Below the pieces are notes generated by a model that was not told the DNA's origin, did no database searches, and worked only from the letters and a program-made list of their open reading frames with translations. Shown here in pieces: positions 1-7,087 of a DNA stretch of 64,000 nt. Position numbers and translations under genes: made by a program. The DNA is from Verrucomicrobiia bacterium (GTDB lineage Bacteria > Verrucomicrobiota > Verrucomicrobiia > Verrucomicrobiales > DEV007), in contig JAUICH010000001.1 of assembly GCA_030427505.1 (NCBI GenBank), forward strand, positions 1-64,000. The letters run 5' to 3'. Numbering within the stretch: the stretch's first letter is position 1; the number at the start of each line of letters is the position of its first letter.

Positions 1-150
1 ATAAAGGGAGGCCAGGTGCTTGAGATCTTCGGCCCGGTTGAAGACCGAAAACTCCTTGAGAATCTTTCCAGCTTGATCCAGCACGCAAACCGCGTGTTTC
101 TTATCACCGAGGTCGATGCCGAGCGTATGGGATGGTATTGATGAGTTCAT
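1..150 (-). CDS. IS110-family transposase, N-terminal 50 codons (runs off the window)
   Basis: The minus strand reads from an ATG at 148-150 through the left edge without a stop. The first residues include the motif GIDLGDKKH followed by a conserved pattern (AVCVLDQAGK), which fits the start of the DEDD RuvC-like domain of IS110-family transposases, where the first acidic residue lies in this strand. Only the first 50 residues are visible, so intactness cannot be judged. IS110 elements usually lack terminal inverted repeats and carry a structured noncoding segment next to the transposase, so part of the sequence right of 150 may belong to this element. Confidence 0.7.
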   Translation of the reverse strand, partial: MNSSIPSHTLGIDLGDKKHAVCVLDQAGKILKEFSVFNRAEDLKHLASLY

Positions 151-432
151 AGACAGCGATTCTATCTCAGACCGCTCGCGCGGCCTCACTGCCTTCTCAT
201 TTAATCTTCGCTTTGCGCGGCCGGCCCTCCAGGCCGGGGACTAAATCCTAACCTGCATTTCTGATCAGTTCTCGTCGCGAGACGGCGCGAGGCCTGTCCT
301 GACAAGGCGCGCGAGATTTTCACGCGGAGCTGTATGAGAACCTACAGCTCAGGGGAAAATCGAGCGGAACGCAGTCAGGGCGGGCCGTGGCAAGTCGCGG
401 CAGAGAACTGGTGAGAGATACTGGCTAATCCG
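151..432. other. Noncoding flank of the IS110-type gene with hairpins
   Basis: No credible gene is seen here. Two clear inverted repeats are visible: CCGGCC at 221-226 with GGCCGG at 232-237, and GAGCTGT at 327-333 with ACAGCTC at 344-350 (10-nt loop). The first resembles hairpins in the arrays near 43-48 kb. The stretch lies 5' of the transposase start, which is where the IS110 subgroup encodes its guide (bridge) RNA; whether this copy does cannot be decided by eye. Confidence 0.4.
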
Positions 433-970
433 AATGGCACTCGGTTAAGCGGGGTGACCGGTCAAGTCGAGCCCTTCAACGGCGGCGACTGGCACTTACA
501 GATCCCCGATGAAATCCGCTTAACCGGGGTCTCAGGGCTGGAGGGCCAACGGCCCGGCGCATACCAGCCTGGGGCGCGAGCCCCAGGAAAACGGGTCCCC
601 ATGAAGATCGAGGGCCGTAGGTCCGGCGCATCCCCCTGGGGATGGCGGCGGAGTCACGGTGCGCCCGCATGCGCCGGGCTTTGACTTCGCTTTGCTCGCC
701 CCCCTGGGCTGCCCTACCGGGCAGTCTACCTGCGCTTCGCTTCGGTTCAGCCCTCGATATTTGTTAATCCGCCTATCCTGGGCCTTCGGCCCAGGCTGGT
801 ATGCGGCGCGCCGTTGGCGCTCATCACCGGCGGAGTATGATCAGCCAGGCCCGTCGCGCGAAACTTTGGGGCGCACCTCCGGCAAGAAGGCCGCGCGATA
901 CCTGTCCGGAAATTGCGTCGCAATTGGATCCCGCAACAGAGCCGGCCACCCCGCTTATCCGAGTGCCATT
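433..970. mobile_element. MITE-like nonautonomous element with 22-bp terminal inverted repeats
   Basis: Positions 433-454 and 949-970 are inverted repeats matching at 21 of 22 positions; each begins AATGGCACTCGG and ends TAAGCGGGG. The element is flanked by a direct repeat CTGGCTAATC at 421-430 and 971-980, a likely target duplication (two extra bases separate it from the left terminus). An 11-bp inverted copy of part of the left end recurs at 516-526. The interior has no convincing gene but holds hairpins such as CCTGGGGC/GCCCCAGG with a GCGA loop (568-587) and CCTGGGCC/GGCCCAGG (777-795). A 10-11 bp duplication is in the range of IS4-type elements, but the parent family is a guess. The right direct repeat contains the tatC stop codon. 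Confidence 0.65.
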
Positions 971-974
971 CTGG

Positions 975-3155
975 CTAATCCTCATACTCATCCGGCGGTT
1001 CCACGGAGAGCCGGTCGATGAGGGCGTTCAGTTTGTCGTCCGTGATGCCGGGCACTTTCAGGAGATCGTCAAAGGAGTTGTAGGGTCGCGCGGCGATGAT
1101 GTTCCGGGCCATGGAGGGGCCGATCCCCGCCAGGGTCTGAAGCTCTTCTTCCGTGGCCGTGTTCACATTGACGATGGGGCCGGACGCCTGGCAGTAGTCG
1201 AGCGGCAGTTCCTCTTCGGTTTCTTCCTTAAACGAAGTAGAGGAGGATTCTTCTTCGCCAGGCGGTTCCGCAGCTTCCGCGTCGCCTGGTTCCGGGGAGG
1301 CGGATTTGGCTGAGCCGGGTTCTCGAGGGACGGTGCCTTCTATATAGGCGCCGCCGGGAGCGTCCGGGTTTTGCTTTGTTTCGTCACGGTCTTGGACCTC
1401 GCCTTCCTCCGTGTCTTCGTGATGTTCGTCAGTTTCACCATGCGGGTGTTGGTCCTTGTAGTGATCCTCCTCGTGCCAGTGGTGATGATCTTCGTCGTAC
1501 CAACTCTCGTCGTGGTCGTGATCGTGATACGGGTCGTGAGCGCCAATGCTGCCGGACGGACCCGTGTCGCCGGACTCGTCGTCCATGTCCTCGTGTTCGT
1601 TCTCGTCTTCGTAGAGATGGGCGTGCTCCCGCTCGTATTGCTCGATTTCGTGGCGGTGGAGTTCTTCCTTCTCATCCTCCGACAGGTCATCCCGGCGTTT
1701 ATCGTAGAGCAGGCGCAGCCGTTCCTTTCGGGCCGCCTCTTCCTCGGCTTCTTGTTTCTCCCGGGACCGTTCGATCATCCAGGCAATCCAGATACACAGC
1801 TCATAGAGGAAAATCATGGGCGCGGCCAGCAGACCCAGGGTCAGAGCGTCCGGCGGTGTGACGACGGCAGAGAAAATGATGATGATGATCCACGCGTATG
1901 AACGCGTCGCCCGCATGGTGCGGGCCGTCAGCATTTCCAACTTGGAAAGGATCATGACCACCAGAGGCATTTGAAAGGCCAGGCCGAAGACGATGGTCAA
2001 TTGCGTGACGAAGCCAAGGTAGTCCCCGATGCGGTACTGAATGCCCGCCAACTGTGTCAGGACCAGTTTGTCCTGTTGCTGGTCGTACTTCAGCTTGATG
2101 TCCGTTCCTTCCTCAATGACGAGGAAATCCAGGAGGTACTCGCGAACTGCCGACTTCATGGCCGGTTCCAGTTCCTTTGGCTTGGCCTGCGTCTCAGCTG
2201 GCTCCGGTCCCGGGGTTGTTTCCGGGGCGGGCGCTGGTTCTGGAGCCGCGGCTGGTTCGGGCGTGGCTGTTGGTTTGGGAGTGGCAACTGGAACCGAGTC
2301 CGGGGCGTTCGCGGAATCTGGATCTGGGACCGTTTCTGGTTTCGGGGCAGGAACCGCGGCCGGAGGTGCTTTGGCGGGGGTCTCTTCCACCTTCGGCCCG
2401 GGTGCGTTTTCCGGAGCCGGGGCGTTCGTGGGGGCCTCTTCGACCTTGTCGTTCCCCTCTTCCTTGGCGTCACCCGTTGTGGCGTTGTCCTTGTCCGCTG
2501 GCTCTTCCCCGGTAATCACCTTGGTCGCTTCTTCGAGGGTGGTGGTGGGAACCTCCGTCCAGTCCCGCAGCACTGGGATGTATTTTCGCTCTTCTACTTG
2601 GGAGGCGGTCGCCGTCTGCGTTCGTTCCAATTGGAAGGCGTAGAAAAATTTCAGGGCGATGGGGATGACCGCGAAGAAAGAAAACGAAGCCCCCACCAGG
2701 AACAGGAAAAACCCCACGCCGATGCCGGGAATGATGTAGCGCTTTTCCTCCTGCTTGAGCCCCGGCATGATGAACTCGCCGGCGAAGTAAACCAGCAGCG
2801 GAAACGCCAGGATGATGCCGGCATAGAATGCCGCCTTGATCGCCAGGACGAAGAATTCCTGCGGACTCAGGCCGACGAATTGGGCCCGTTCGAAAAGCGT
2901 GCTGCCGTCGTCGAACTTCGCGAGTTTCGCCGGGTATTGGATGAATTCGAAGATCTGCTTGTTGAAGACAAAGGTCAGGACGGTCGTGACCAGCAGGGCC
3001 CCGATCATCTTCATCAGCGTGATCCGGAGGTCTTCCAGGTGGTCCAGGAAAGGCTTCTCGTATGGATCGAATCCGTCGTCGGCGCCGGGCCGATGATGTC
3101 GTTTCCCGGCGTCTTCGCGAATCTTGAAAAGCCGTTTGAGGGCGGGTTGCAGCAT
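975..3155 (-). CDS. tatC: TatC translocase subunit with periplasmic insertion, His-rich tail and HhH domain
   Basis: TatC is the signal-peptide receptor of the twin-arginine export system. The protein is 726 residues, against roughly 250 for usual TatC. The cytoplasmic signature FLDHLEDLR lies at 36-44, followed by six membrane segments near 50-72, 103-128, 143-172, 378-403, 420-435 and 438-460. Between segments 3 and 4, in the second periplasmic loop, is an insertion of about 180 residues dominated by Pro, Ala and Glu (about 200-340). After the last segment comes a charged helix, an Asp/Glu/His-rich stretch (about 495-580, with HDHDHD and DHHHW), an acidic linker, and a ComEA-like helix-hairpin-helix domain at about 660-717 (VNVNTATEEELQTL, then GIGPSMARNIIAAR). 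By TatC topology the tail should be cytoplasmic. No tatA/tatB lies in the window. The stop codon sits in a direct repeat flanking the 433-970 element. Confidence 0.92.
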   Translation of the reverse strand: MLQPALKRLFKIREDAGKRHHRPGADDGFDPYEKPFLDHLEDLRITLMKMIGALLVTTVLTFVFNKQIFEFIQYPAKLAKFDDGSTLFERAQFVGLSPQEFFVLAIKAAFYAGIILAFPLLVYFAGEFIMPGLKQEEKRYIIPGIGVGFFLFLVGASFSFFAVIPIALKFFYAFQLERTQTATASQVEERKYIPVLRDWTEVPTTTLEEATKVITGEEPADKDNATTGDAKEEGNDKVEEAPTNAPAPENAPGPKVEETPAKAPPAAVPAPKPETVPDPDSANAPDSVPVATPKPTATPEPAAAPEPAPAPETTPGPEPAETQAKPKELEPAMKSAVREYLLDFLVIEEGTDIKLKYDQQQDKLVLTQLAGIQYRIGDYLGFVTQLTIVFGLAFQMPLVVMILSKLEMLTARTMRATRSYAWIIIIIFSAVVTPPDALTLGLLAAPMIFLYELCIWIAWMIERSREKQEAEEEAARKERLRLLYDKRRDDLSEDEKEELHRHEIEQYEREHAHLYEDENEHEDMDDESGDTGPSGSIGAHDPYHDHDHDESWYDEDHHHWHEEDHYKDQHPHGETDEHHEDTEEGEVQDRDETKQNPDAPGGAYIEGTVPREPGSAKSASPEPGDAEAAEPPGEEESSSTSFKEETEEELPLDYCQASGPIVNVNTATEEELQTLAGIGPSMARNIIAARPYNSFDDLLKVPGITDDKLNALIDRLSVEPPDEYED

Positions 3156-3189
3156 CTTGACGAAAGAAAGAGGATTTAAGGCGGGGAAA

Positions 3190-3795
3190 TTAGCTCACGT
3201 AGCCGTGAGCGCAAAGCCGCGCGAACAGGCCTAACGTATTCGCGTCCCGTATTTCATTGTCCCGGATCATGGCGCGGAGTTCTTCAGGCGTGAAAGGCTG
3301 GCAATCCAGGATGTTCTCGTCCGCGTCAGGAGACCGGCCTTCCGGGAGAAGCTCCACGCCCCGCGCCAGGAAGAGGTAAATGTGCTCGTCCGTAAACCCC
3401 TGGGAACTGAAGTAATAGCCGAGCGGAAAAATCTCTCCACCCGCGCTCAAACCGTGGCCGGTTTCCTCCGCCAACTCGCGATGCACGGTGTTCAAAATGA
3501 CGTCCTGCTCCGTGCGGCGCTCCACCAGGTCGATTTGGCCGGCGGGAAACTCCCACAACACCCGCCGCACCGGGTAGCGCTCCTGCCGGATGAGGAGGAA
3601 GCGTCCGTCCTCCAGCTGAGGGGCCACGCACACGGCGGACTTCCGCAGGGCGATCGTCCACGTCACCGTGTCCGGCCGGTTCGGCGTGTGGTAGTCGATC
3701 TCCTCGATCTTGATGTACGGGTGGTCGAACAGCATGCGCCGGTTGCGCAGCTCCCAGCCTTCCGCGTCCTCCACGTGAAATTTGTCGAATTCCAT
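3190..3795 (-). CDS. Nudix hydrolase (ADP-ribose pyrophosphatase-like)
   Basis: A Nudix-fold protein of 201 residues that probably hydrolyses a nucleoside diphosphate linked to another moiety, such as ADP-ribose or an NDP-sugar. The metal-binding part of the Nudix box is clear (RELAEETGHG) and is preceded by PAGQIDLVE. The spacing between the first Glu and RE is 13 residues instead of the usual 7, so the loop is longer than the consensus. ATG at 3793-3795 is chosen; an in-frame TTG at 3805-3807 would add four residues. The gene follows argH with a gap of only 17 bases and precedes tatC on the same strand, so the three may be cotranscribed. The substrate cannot be read from the sequence. Confidence 0.85.
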   Translation of the reverse strand: MEFDKFHVEDAEGWELRNRRMLFDHPYIKIEEIDYHTPNRPDTVTWTIALRKSAVCVAPQLEDGRFLLIRQERYPVRRVLWEFPAGQIDLVERRTEQDVILNTVHRELAEETGHGLSAGGEIFPLGYYFSSQGFTDEHIYLFLARGVELLPEGRSPDADENILDCQPFTPEELRAMIRDNEIRDANTLGLFARLCAHGYVS

Positions 3796-3812
3796 CGGCC
3801 CAGACAAAACAA

Positions 3813-5192
3813 TCAGGGAATCGAGAGGGTTTCCAGGTGGCGTTTCCAGCGCTTGATCTGCCGGGCCACGTTCGCGGGGGAGGGCGCGCCCGTGGCGCGG
3901 CGGGCTTTGAGGGCCCGTTCCAGGTCGAAGAGGGAATGCACGTCCTCCTCAAACACCGCCGCGTGCTGGCGGAACTCTTCTAGGGTGAAGTCCGGAAAGG
4001 CCACGCCCCGCTCCAGGCTTTCCGCCGTCAGTTTCCCCACGATCTCATGCGCCTGGCGGAAGGGGATGCCCTTCAGCACCAGGTAGTCCGCGATGTCCGT
4101 GGCCAGGAGGAAGGCGTCCTGCGCCGCGGCGCCGGTCTTGTCCGCCCGCACCCGCATGGCGGCCACCATTTCGGCAAAAACCTGGAGCGCCATCTTCGCC
4201 GTGTCGATGGAGTCGAACAGCGGCTCCTTGTCCTCCTGCAGGTCCCGGTTGTAGGTCATGGGCAGCCCCTTCAGGGTGGTCAGCAGCGACATCAGGTTGC
4301 CATAGAGGCGCCCGGTCTTGCCTCGGGTCAGTTCCGCCACATCCGGGTTTTTCTTTTGCGGCATCAGGCTGGAGCCCGTGGTGTGCGCGTCGCTCAGCTC
4401 CACAAAGGCAAACTCCGCCGAGGCCCAGAGAATGATGTCTTCGCTCAGCCGGGACAGGTGCGTGCCCGTCAGCGCCAGGGCAAAGAGGATTTCCGCGATA
4501 AAATCCCGGTCGCTCACCGCGTCCATGCTGTTTTGGGTAACCGCGGGAAAGTCCAGTTGCTCCGCCACCAGCTTCCGGTCCAGAACAATGGTGGAGCCCG
4601 CCAGCGCGCCGGAACCCAGCGGCATGACATTCAGGCGGACGAAGGCGTCCCGCAGCCGTCCGGCGTCCCGCTCCAGCATTTCCACATAGGCCAGGAGGTG
4701 GTGCGCAAACAGCACCGGCTGGCCCCGTTGCAGGTGGGTGTAGCCCGGCACCACGGCGCCGGGGTTTGCGTCCGCCACCATGACCAGCGCTTCCTGTAGC
4801 TGGGCGATGAGGCTCAAGATCTGCCGGATCTCGTCCCGGCAATACATCCGCACGTCCAGCGCCACTTGGTCGTTCCGGCTCCGCGCCGTGTGCAGCTTCG
4901 CTCCCGCCGCGCCGATCTTTTCCGTCAGCGTGGACTCGATGTTCATGTGGATGTCCTCGAGAGACACCTTGAACTGGAACTGACCGCCTTCGATCTCGTT
5001 CTGGATCTCGTGCAGGCCACGGGTGATCTCCCGCAGTTCTTTCTTGGTAATGATGCCCGCCGCCTCCAGCGCCGTGGCATGTGCGATCGACCCCCGGATA
5101 TCATGCCGGTACAGACGCCAGTCGTAAGAGATGCTCTCTCCGTAGCGCTGCACGAGACCGGAGGTCTCCTTTTGAAACCGGCCTTTCCACAT
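3813..5192 (-). CDS. argH: Argininosuccinate lyase
   Basis: Catalyses the last step of arginine synthesis, splitting argininosuccinate into arginine and fumarate in the cytoplasm. The 459-residue length is normal. The N terminus MWKGRFQKETSGLVQRY matches family starts, and the fumarase/aspartase superfamily signature GSSLMPQKKNPD is present, with the catalytic serine in its flexible loop. ATG at 5190-5192 is chosen because the protein then begins at the conserved MWxGRF; a longer frame upstream adds 13 unconserved residues. It is followed closely by the Nudix gene. No other arginine genes are in the window. Confidence 0.96.
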   Translation of the reverse strand: MWKGRFQKETSGLVQRYGESISYDWRLYRHDIRGSIAHATALEAAGIITKKELREITRGLHEIQNEIEGGQFQFKVSLEDIHMNIESTLTEKIGAAGAKLHTARSRNDQVALDVRMYCRDEIRQILSLIAQLQEALVMVADANPGAVVPGYTHLQRGQPVLFAHHLLAYVEMLERDAGRLRDAFVRLNVMPLGSGALAGSTIVLDRKLVAEQLDFPAVTQNSMDAVSDRDFIAEILFALALTGTHLSRLSEDIILWASAEFAFVELSDAHTTGSSLMPQKKNPDVAELTRGKTGRLYGNLMSLLTTLKGLPMTYNRDLQEDKEPLFDSIDTAKMALQVFAEMVAAMRVRADKTGAAAQDAFLLATDIADYLVLKGIPFRQAHEIVGKLTAESLERGVAFPDFTLEEFRQHAAVFEEDVHSLFDLERALKARRATGAPSPANVARQIKRWKRHLETLSIP

Positions 5193-5279
5193 GGTGCCTG
5201 CGGATATACCGCCGAACCCCGCAACACGCAAGGCGCCATCCTTTGCGGGATGGCCGCCGGGTATGGTCCAGATAGCAGG

Positions 5280-5741
5280 TTATTTGTCAGCCCGCTTGCA
5301 GTGGCCGGTGGAGGCCATTTCCTCGCAGTGGGCCTCGATGCGCAGATTCTTCGAACTGGGGCGGAAACCCAGGCGCCGGGTAATACAGTCCTCCAGCACC
5401 TCCATGTGTTCGTCGGAAAATTCCACCACCGAATTGCAGTCCAGGCAGATCAGGTGGTTGTGATTGGGGTGATCCAGGAAGTTCGGATCATAGTATTTCT
5501 GGTCCCGGCCCAAGTCGATTTCCTGGAGGAGCCCGCTTTCCACCAGCAGGGCCAGGGTCCGGTAGAGAGTGGCGCGGGAAGTCGCGGGATCGATCCGGCG
5601 GGACATGTCCCACAGCTCGTCAGCCGTGAAGTGCTCCGTGGTGCCGAAAGCCGCCTCCACGATCACGTCGCGTTGCGCCGTGCGGCGTAGCCCTTTCTTC
5701 CTGATAAATTCGTCAAACCGAGACTGGATAGCCTTGTCCAT
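5280..5741 (-). CDS. fur: Fur-family transcriptional regulator
   Basis: A 153-residue metal-dependent repressor with the N-terminal winged helix (about 1-85, including TSRATLYRTLALLVESGLL) and a C-terminal dimerisation and metal domain. The motif HNHLICLDC supplies a CxxC pair, and two further cysteines lie near the C terminus (HCEEM, GHCK), as in zinc-structured Fur proteins. A strong ribosome binding site (AGGAAAGGG) ends a few bases before the ATG at 5739-5741. It could be Fur, Zur or PerR; the target metal cannot be settled from the motifs. It is upstream of argH on the same strand with an 87-base gap and divergent from the M23 gene. Confidence 0.85.
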   Translation of the reverse strand: MDKAIQSRFDEFIRKKGLRRTAQRDVIVEAAFGTTEHFTADELWDMSRRIDPATSRATLYRTLALLVESGLLQEIDLGRDQKYYDPNFLDHPNHNHLICLDCNSVVEFSDEHMEVLEDCITRRLGFRPSSKNLRIEAHCEEMASTGHCKRADK

Positions 5742-5803
5742 AAGAAACCCTTTCCTAAAATAGCTTCATGGAGCTTCCGGGGTCAATGGTTTGTAAGCAA
5801 ACG

Positions 5804-5825
5804 CCGCATTCCAGGAAGAATGCGG
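5804..5825. promoter_or_regulatory. Perfect dyad between fur and the M23 gene
   Basis: CCGCATTC at 5804-5811 and GAATGCGG at 5818-5825 form a perfect 8-bp inverted repeat with a 6-base spacer in the 120-bp divergent intergenic region. There is no T-run on either side, so a terminator is unlikely; an operator or mRNA leader hairpin is possible. It does not match the classical AT-rich Fur box. Confidence 0.4.
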
Positions 5826-5861
5826 TGGTGGCCGTTCCGGCAACAAGGCTAAGATAGGCTC

Positions 5862-6767
5862 GTGCTGGACTTGGAACGACATCTGAAAACCGCGGTTCGC
5901 GAAGTGCTGCCGATTTTCCTGGCCGTGTCCGTCCTGGTGGCTGGGGCCCTGCTTTGGCTGAATCACCAGCAAGCCGAAGATGCTGGCGCCAGCCTCGGTG
6001 AGGAAAGCGCGGAAACGCTTCGGGTGGCGGGCCTTCTCTCTCCTGACCCACAGGCGCCCCTGGATACCGCGTTCGCCCTGATATCCCCGGCGGAAGCAGC
6101 CGCGGCGCCCGTGGCGGAGCGTTTTGATCTGCCCATGGGCAGCGAGCACGGAGCTTTGACCTACAATGCCCAACCCTTTCTGACCACCCGCCATTTGGGA
6201 GACGATCTCAATGGTATCGGAGGTTGGGACTCGGATCTGGGGGACCCTGTTTACGCGGTGGGAAGTGGGCTGGTCCTCTACGCGGGCTGGCCCGCGGATG
6301 GTTGGGGCCGGGTGGTCATGGTCCAGCACCGGCTCCCTTCAGGGCCCGCGGTGCAGAGCTTTTACGCGCACCTGGAGAGCATGGCCGTGGCGCCGGGGCA
6401 GCTGGTGCGGCGCGGCCAAGTCATCGGCACGGTGGGAAAGGGGAACGGACAGTACCTGGCGCACCTGCATTTCGAACTTAGAGGCCATGTCACCGCCCAC
6501 GCGGGAGCCGGGTACGCGGACGGCCCCATGGGACGCCTGCCGGGAGAGCGGTGGTTGAAACGGTTCAGGGGAGCCCCGGACAACCAGTTGGACCCCGCGC
6601 CCGAGGGCGATTCCGCGGTGGATCGGGAAGCCGTATCCTGGGAAATCAACGGTCCGGCTGGCACTGAGCCCGCGAACTCCGGTTCCGGCGAACTCGCGCC
6701 GGGAGACGCTCCCTCTATGGAGGGAGGCGATTCAGAAAGAGAGGGTGCCAGAGAACTGCGGCAATGA
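5862..6767 (+). CDS. M23-family metallopeptidase, membrane anchored
   Basis: A probable cell-wall endopeptidase or its degenerate relative, 301 residues. An N-terminal membrane segment lies at about 14-33, followed by a linker and a LytM/M23 domain at about 95-225. Zinc ligands are visible: H111 and D115 in HLGDDLNG and the HLHFEL pair (H201, H203), with SFYAH at 166-170 also conserved. The C-terminal 70 residues are low-complexity. The start is a GTG at 5862. The last 21 bases of the frame overlap the minus-strand SRP RNA gene, so the final residues may be poorly constrained by protein function. Confidence 0.82.
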   Translation: MLDLERHLKTAVREVLPIFLAVSVLVAGALLWLNHQQAEDAGASLGEESAETLRVAGLLSPDPQAPLDTAFALISPAEAAAAPVAERFDLPMGSEHGALTYNAQPFLTTRHLGDDLNGIGGWDSDLGDPVYAVGSGLVLYAGWPADGWGRVVMVQHRLPSGPAVQSFYAHLESMAVAPGQLVRRGQVIGTVGKGNGQYLAHLHFELRGHVTAHAGAGYADGPMGRLPGERWLKRFRGAPDNQLDPAPEGDSAVDREAVSWEINGPAGTEPANSGSGELAPGDAPSMEGGDSEREGARELRQ

Positions 6768-6836
6768 CGGACAGACTACCGTTGCTGCATTCCTGCCCTG
6801 GCGGGGTTCGTAAGCCACCATTCCGCAGCCCCTGGC
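6747..6836 (-). ncRNA. ffs: Signal recognition particle RNA, small bacterial (4.5S) type
   Basis: Read on the minus strand, this is a hairpin of about 90 nt. Its ends pair (GCCAG with CTGGC, CTGCGG with CCGCAG, ATG with CAT). The apical part carries the SRP domain IV core: CAGG on one side, a GGAA tetraloop, and AGCA on the other side (CAGGGCAGGAATGCAGCA). This core binds Ffh. A sigma70-like promoter lies just upstream. Termini are set by the base pairing and may be off by a few bases. The 3' end overlaps the end of the convergent M23 gene. Confidence 0.85.
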
Positions 6837-6844
6837 AAGTGGCC

Positions 6845-6873
6845 ACTATAGAACACGCCAGCCGGAATGGCAA
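6845..6873 (-). promoter_or_regulatory. Sigma70-type promoter of the SRP RNA
   Basis: On the minus strand TTGCCA (6868-6873) and TATAGT (6845-6850) are separated by exactly 17 bases. The predicted start falls within a few bases of the 5' end of the SRP RNA helix at about 6836, which supports both calls. Confidence 0.7.
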
Positions 6874-7087
6874 AAAGAGGGAAGGATCCCTGCGAAAACG
6901 AGAATAATGGGCCTAAAGCCGGAGAATCCTGAAAATCAGGCAGATCCGGACTTGCCCTGACCGGACAAAAATTTTAAAAGAACCTCTTCCCGGCGAGAAT
7001 TGAGTTGAGTTGTCGACCTTGAATCGCTAATTTGACAATGGCGCGTGGCGCGATTGGCCTTCGCTAAACCTTTGTTTTCAGTAACCT

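Noticed and set aside
1971-3179. Long open frame antisense to tatC
   Set aside because: Its protein is low-complexity, and the opposite strand is clearly tatC; high GC produces long shadow frames.
5757-5786. Sigma70 promoter for fur (TTGACC, 18 bases, TATTTT on minus)
   Set aside because: The predicted start would fall inside the ribosome binding site, leaving almost no leader; not convincing.
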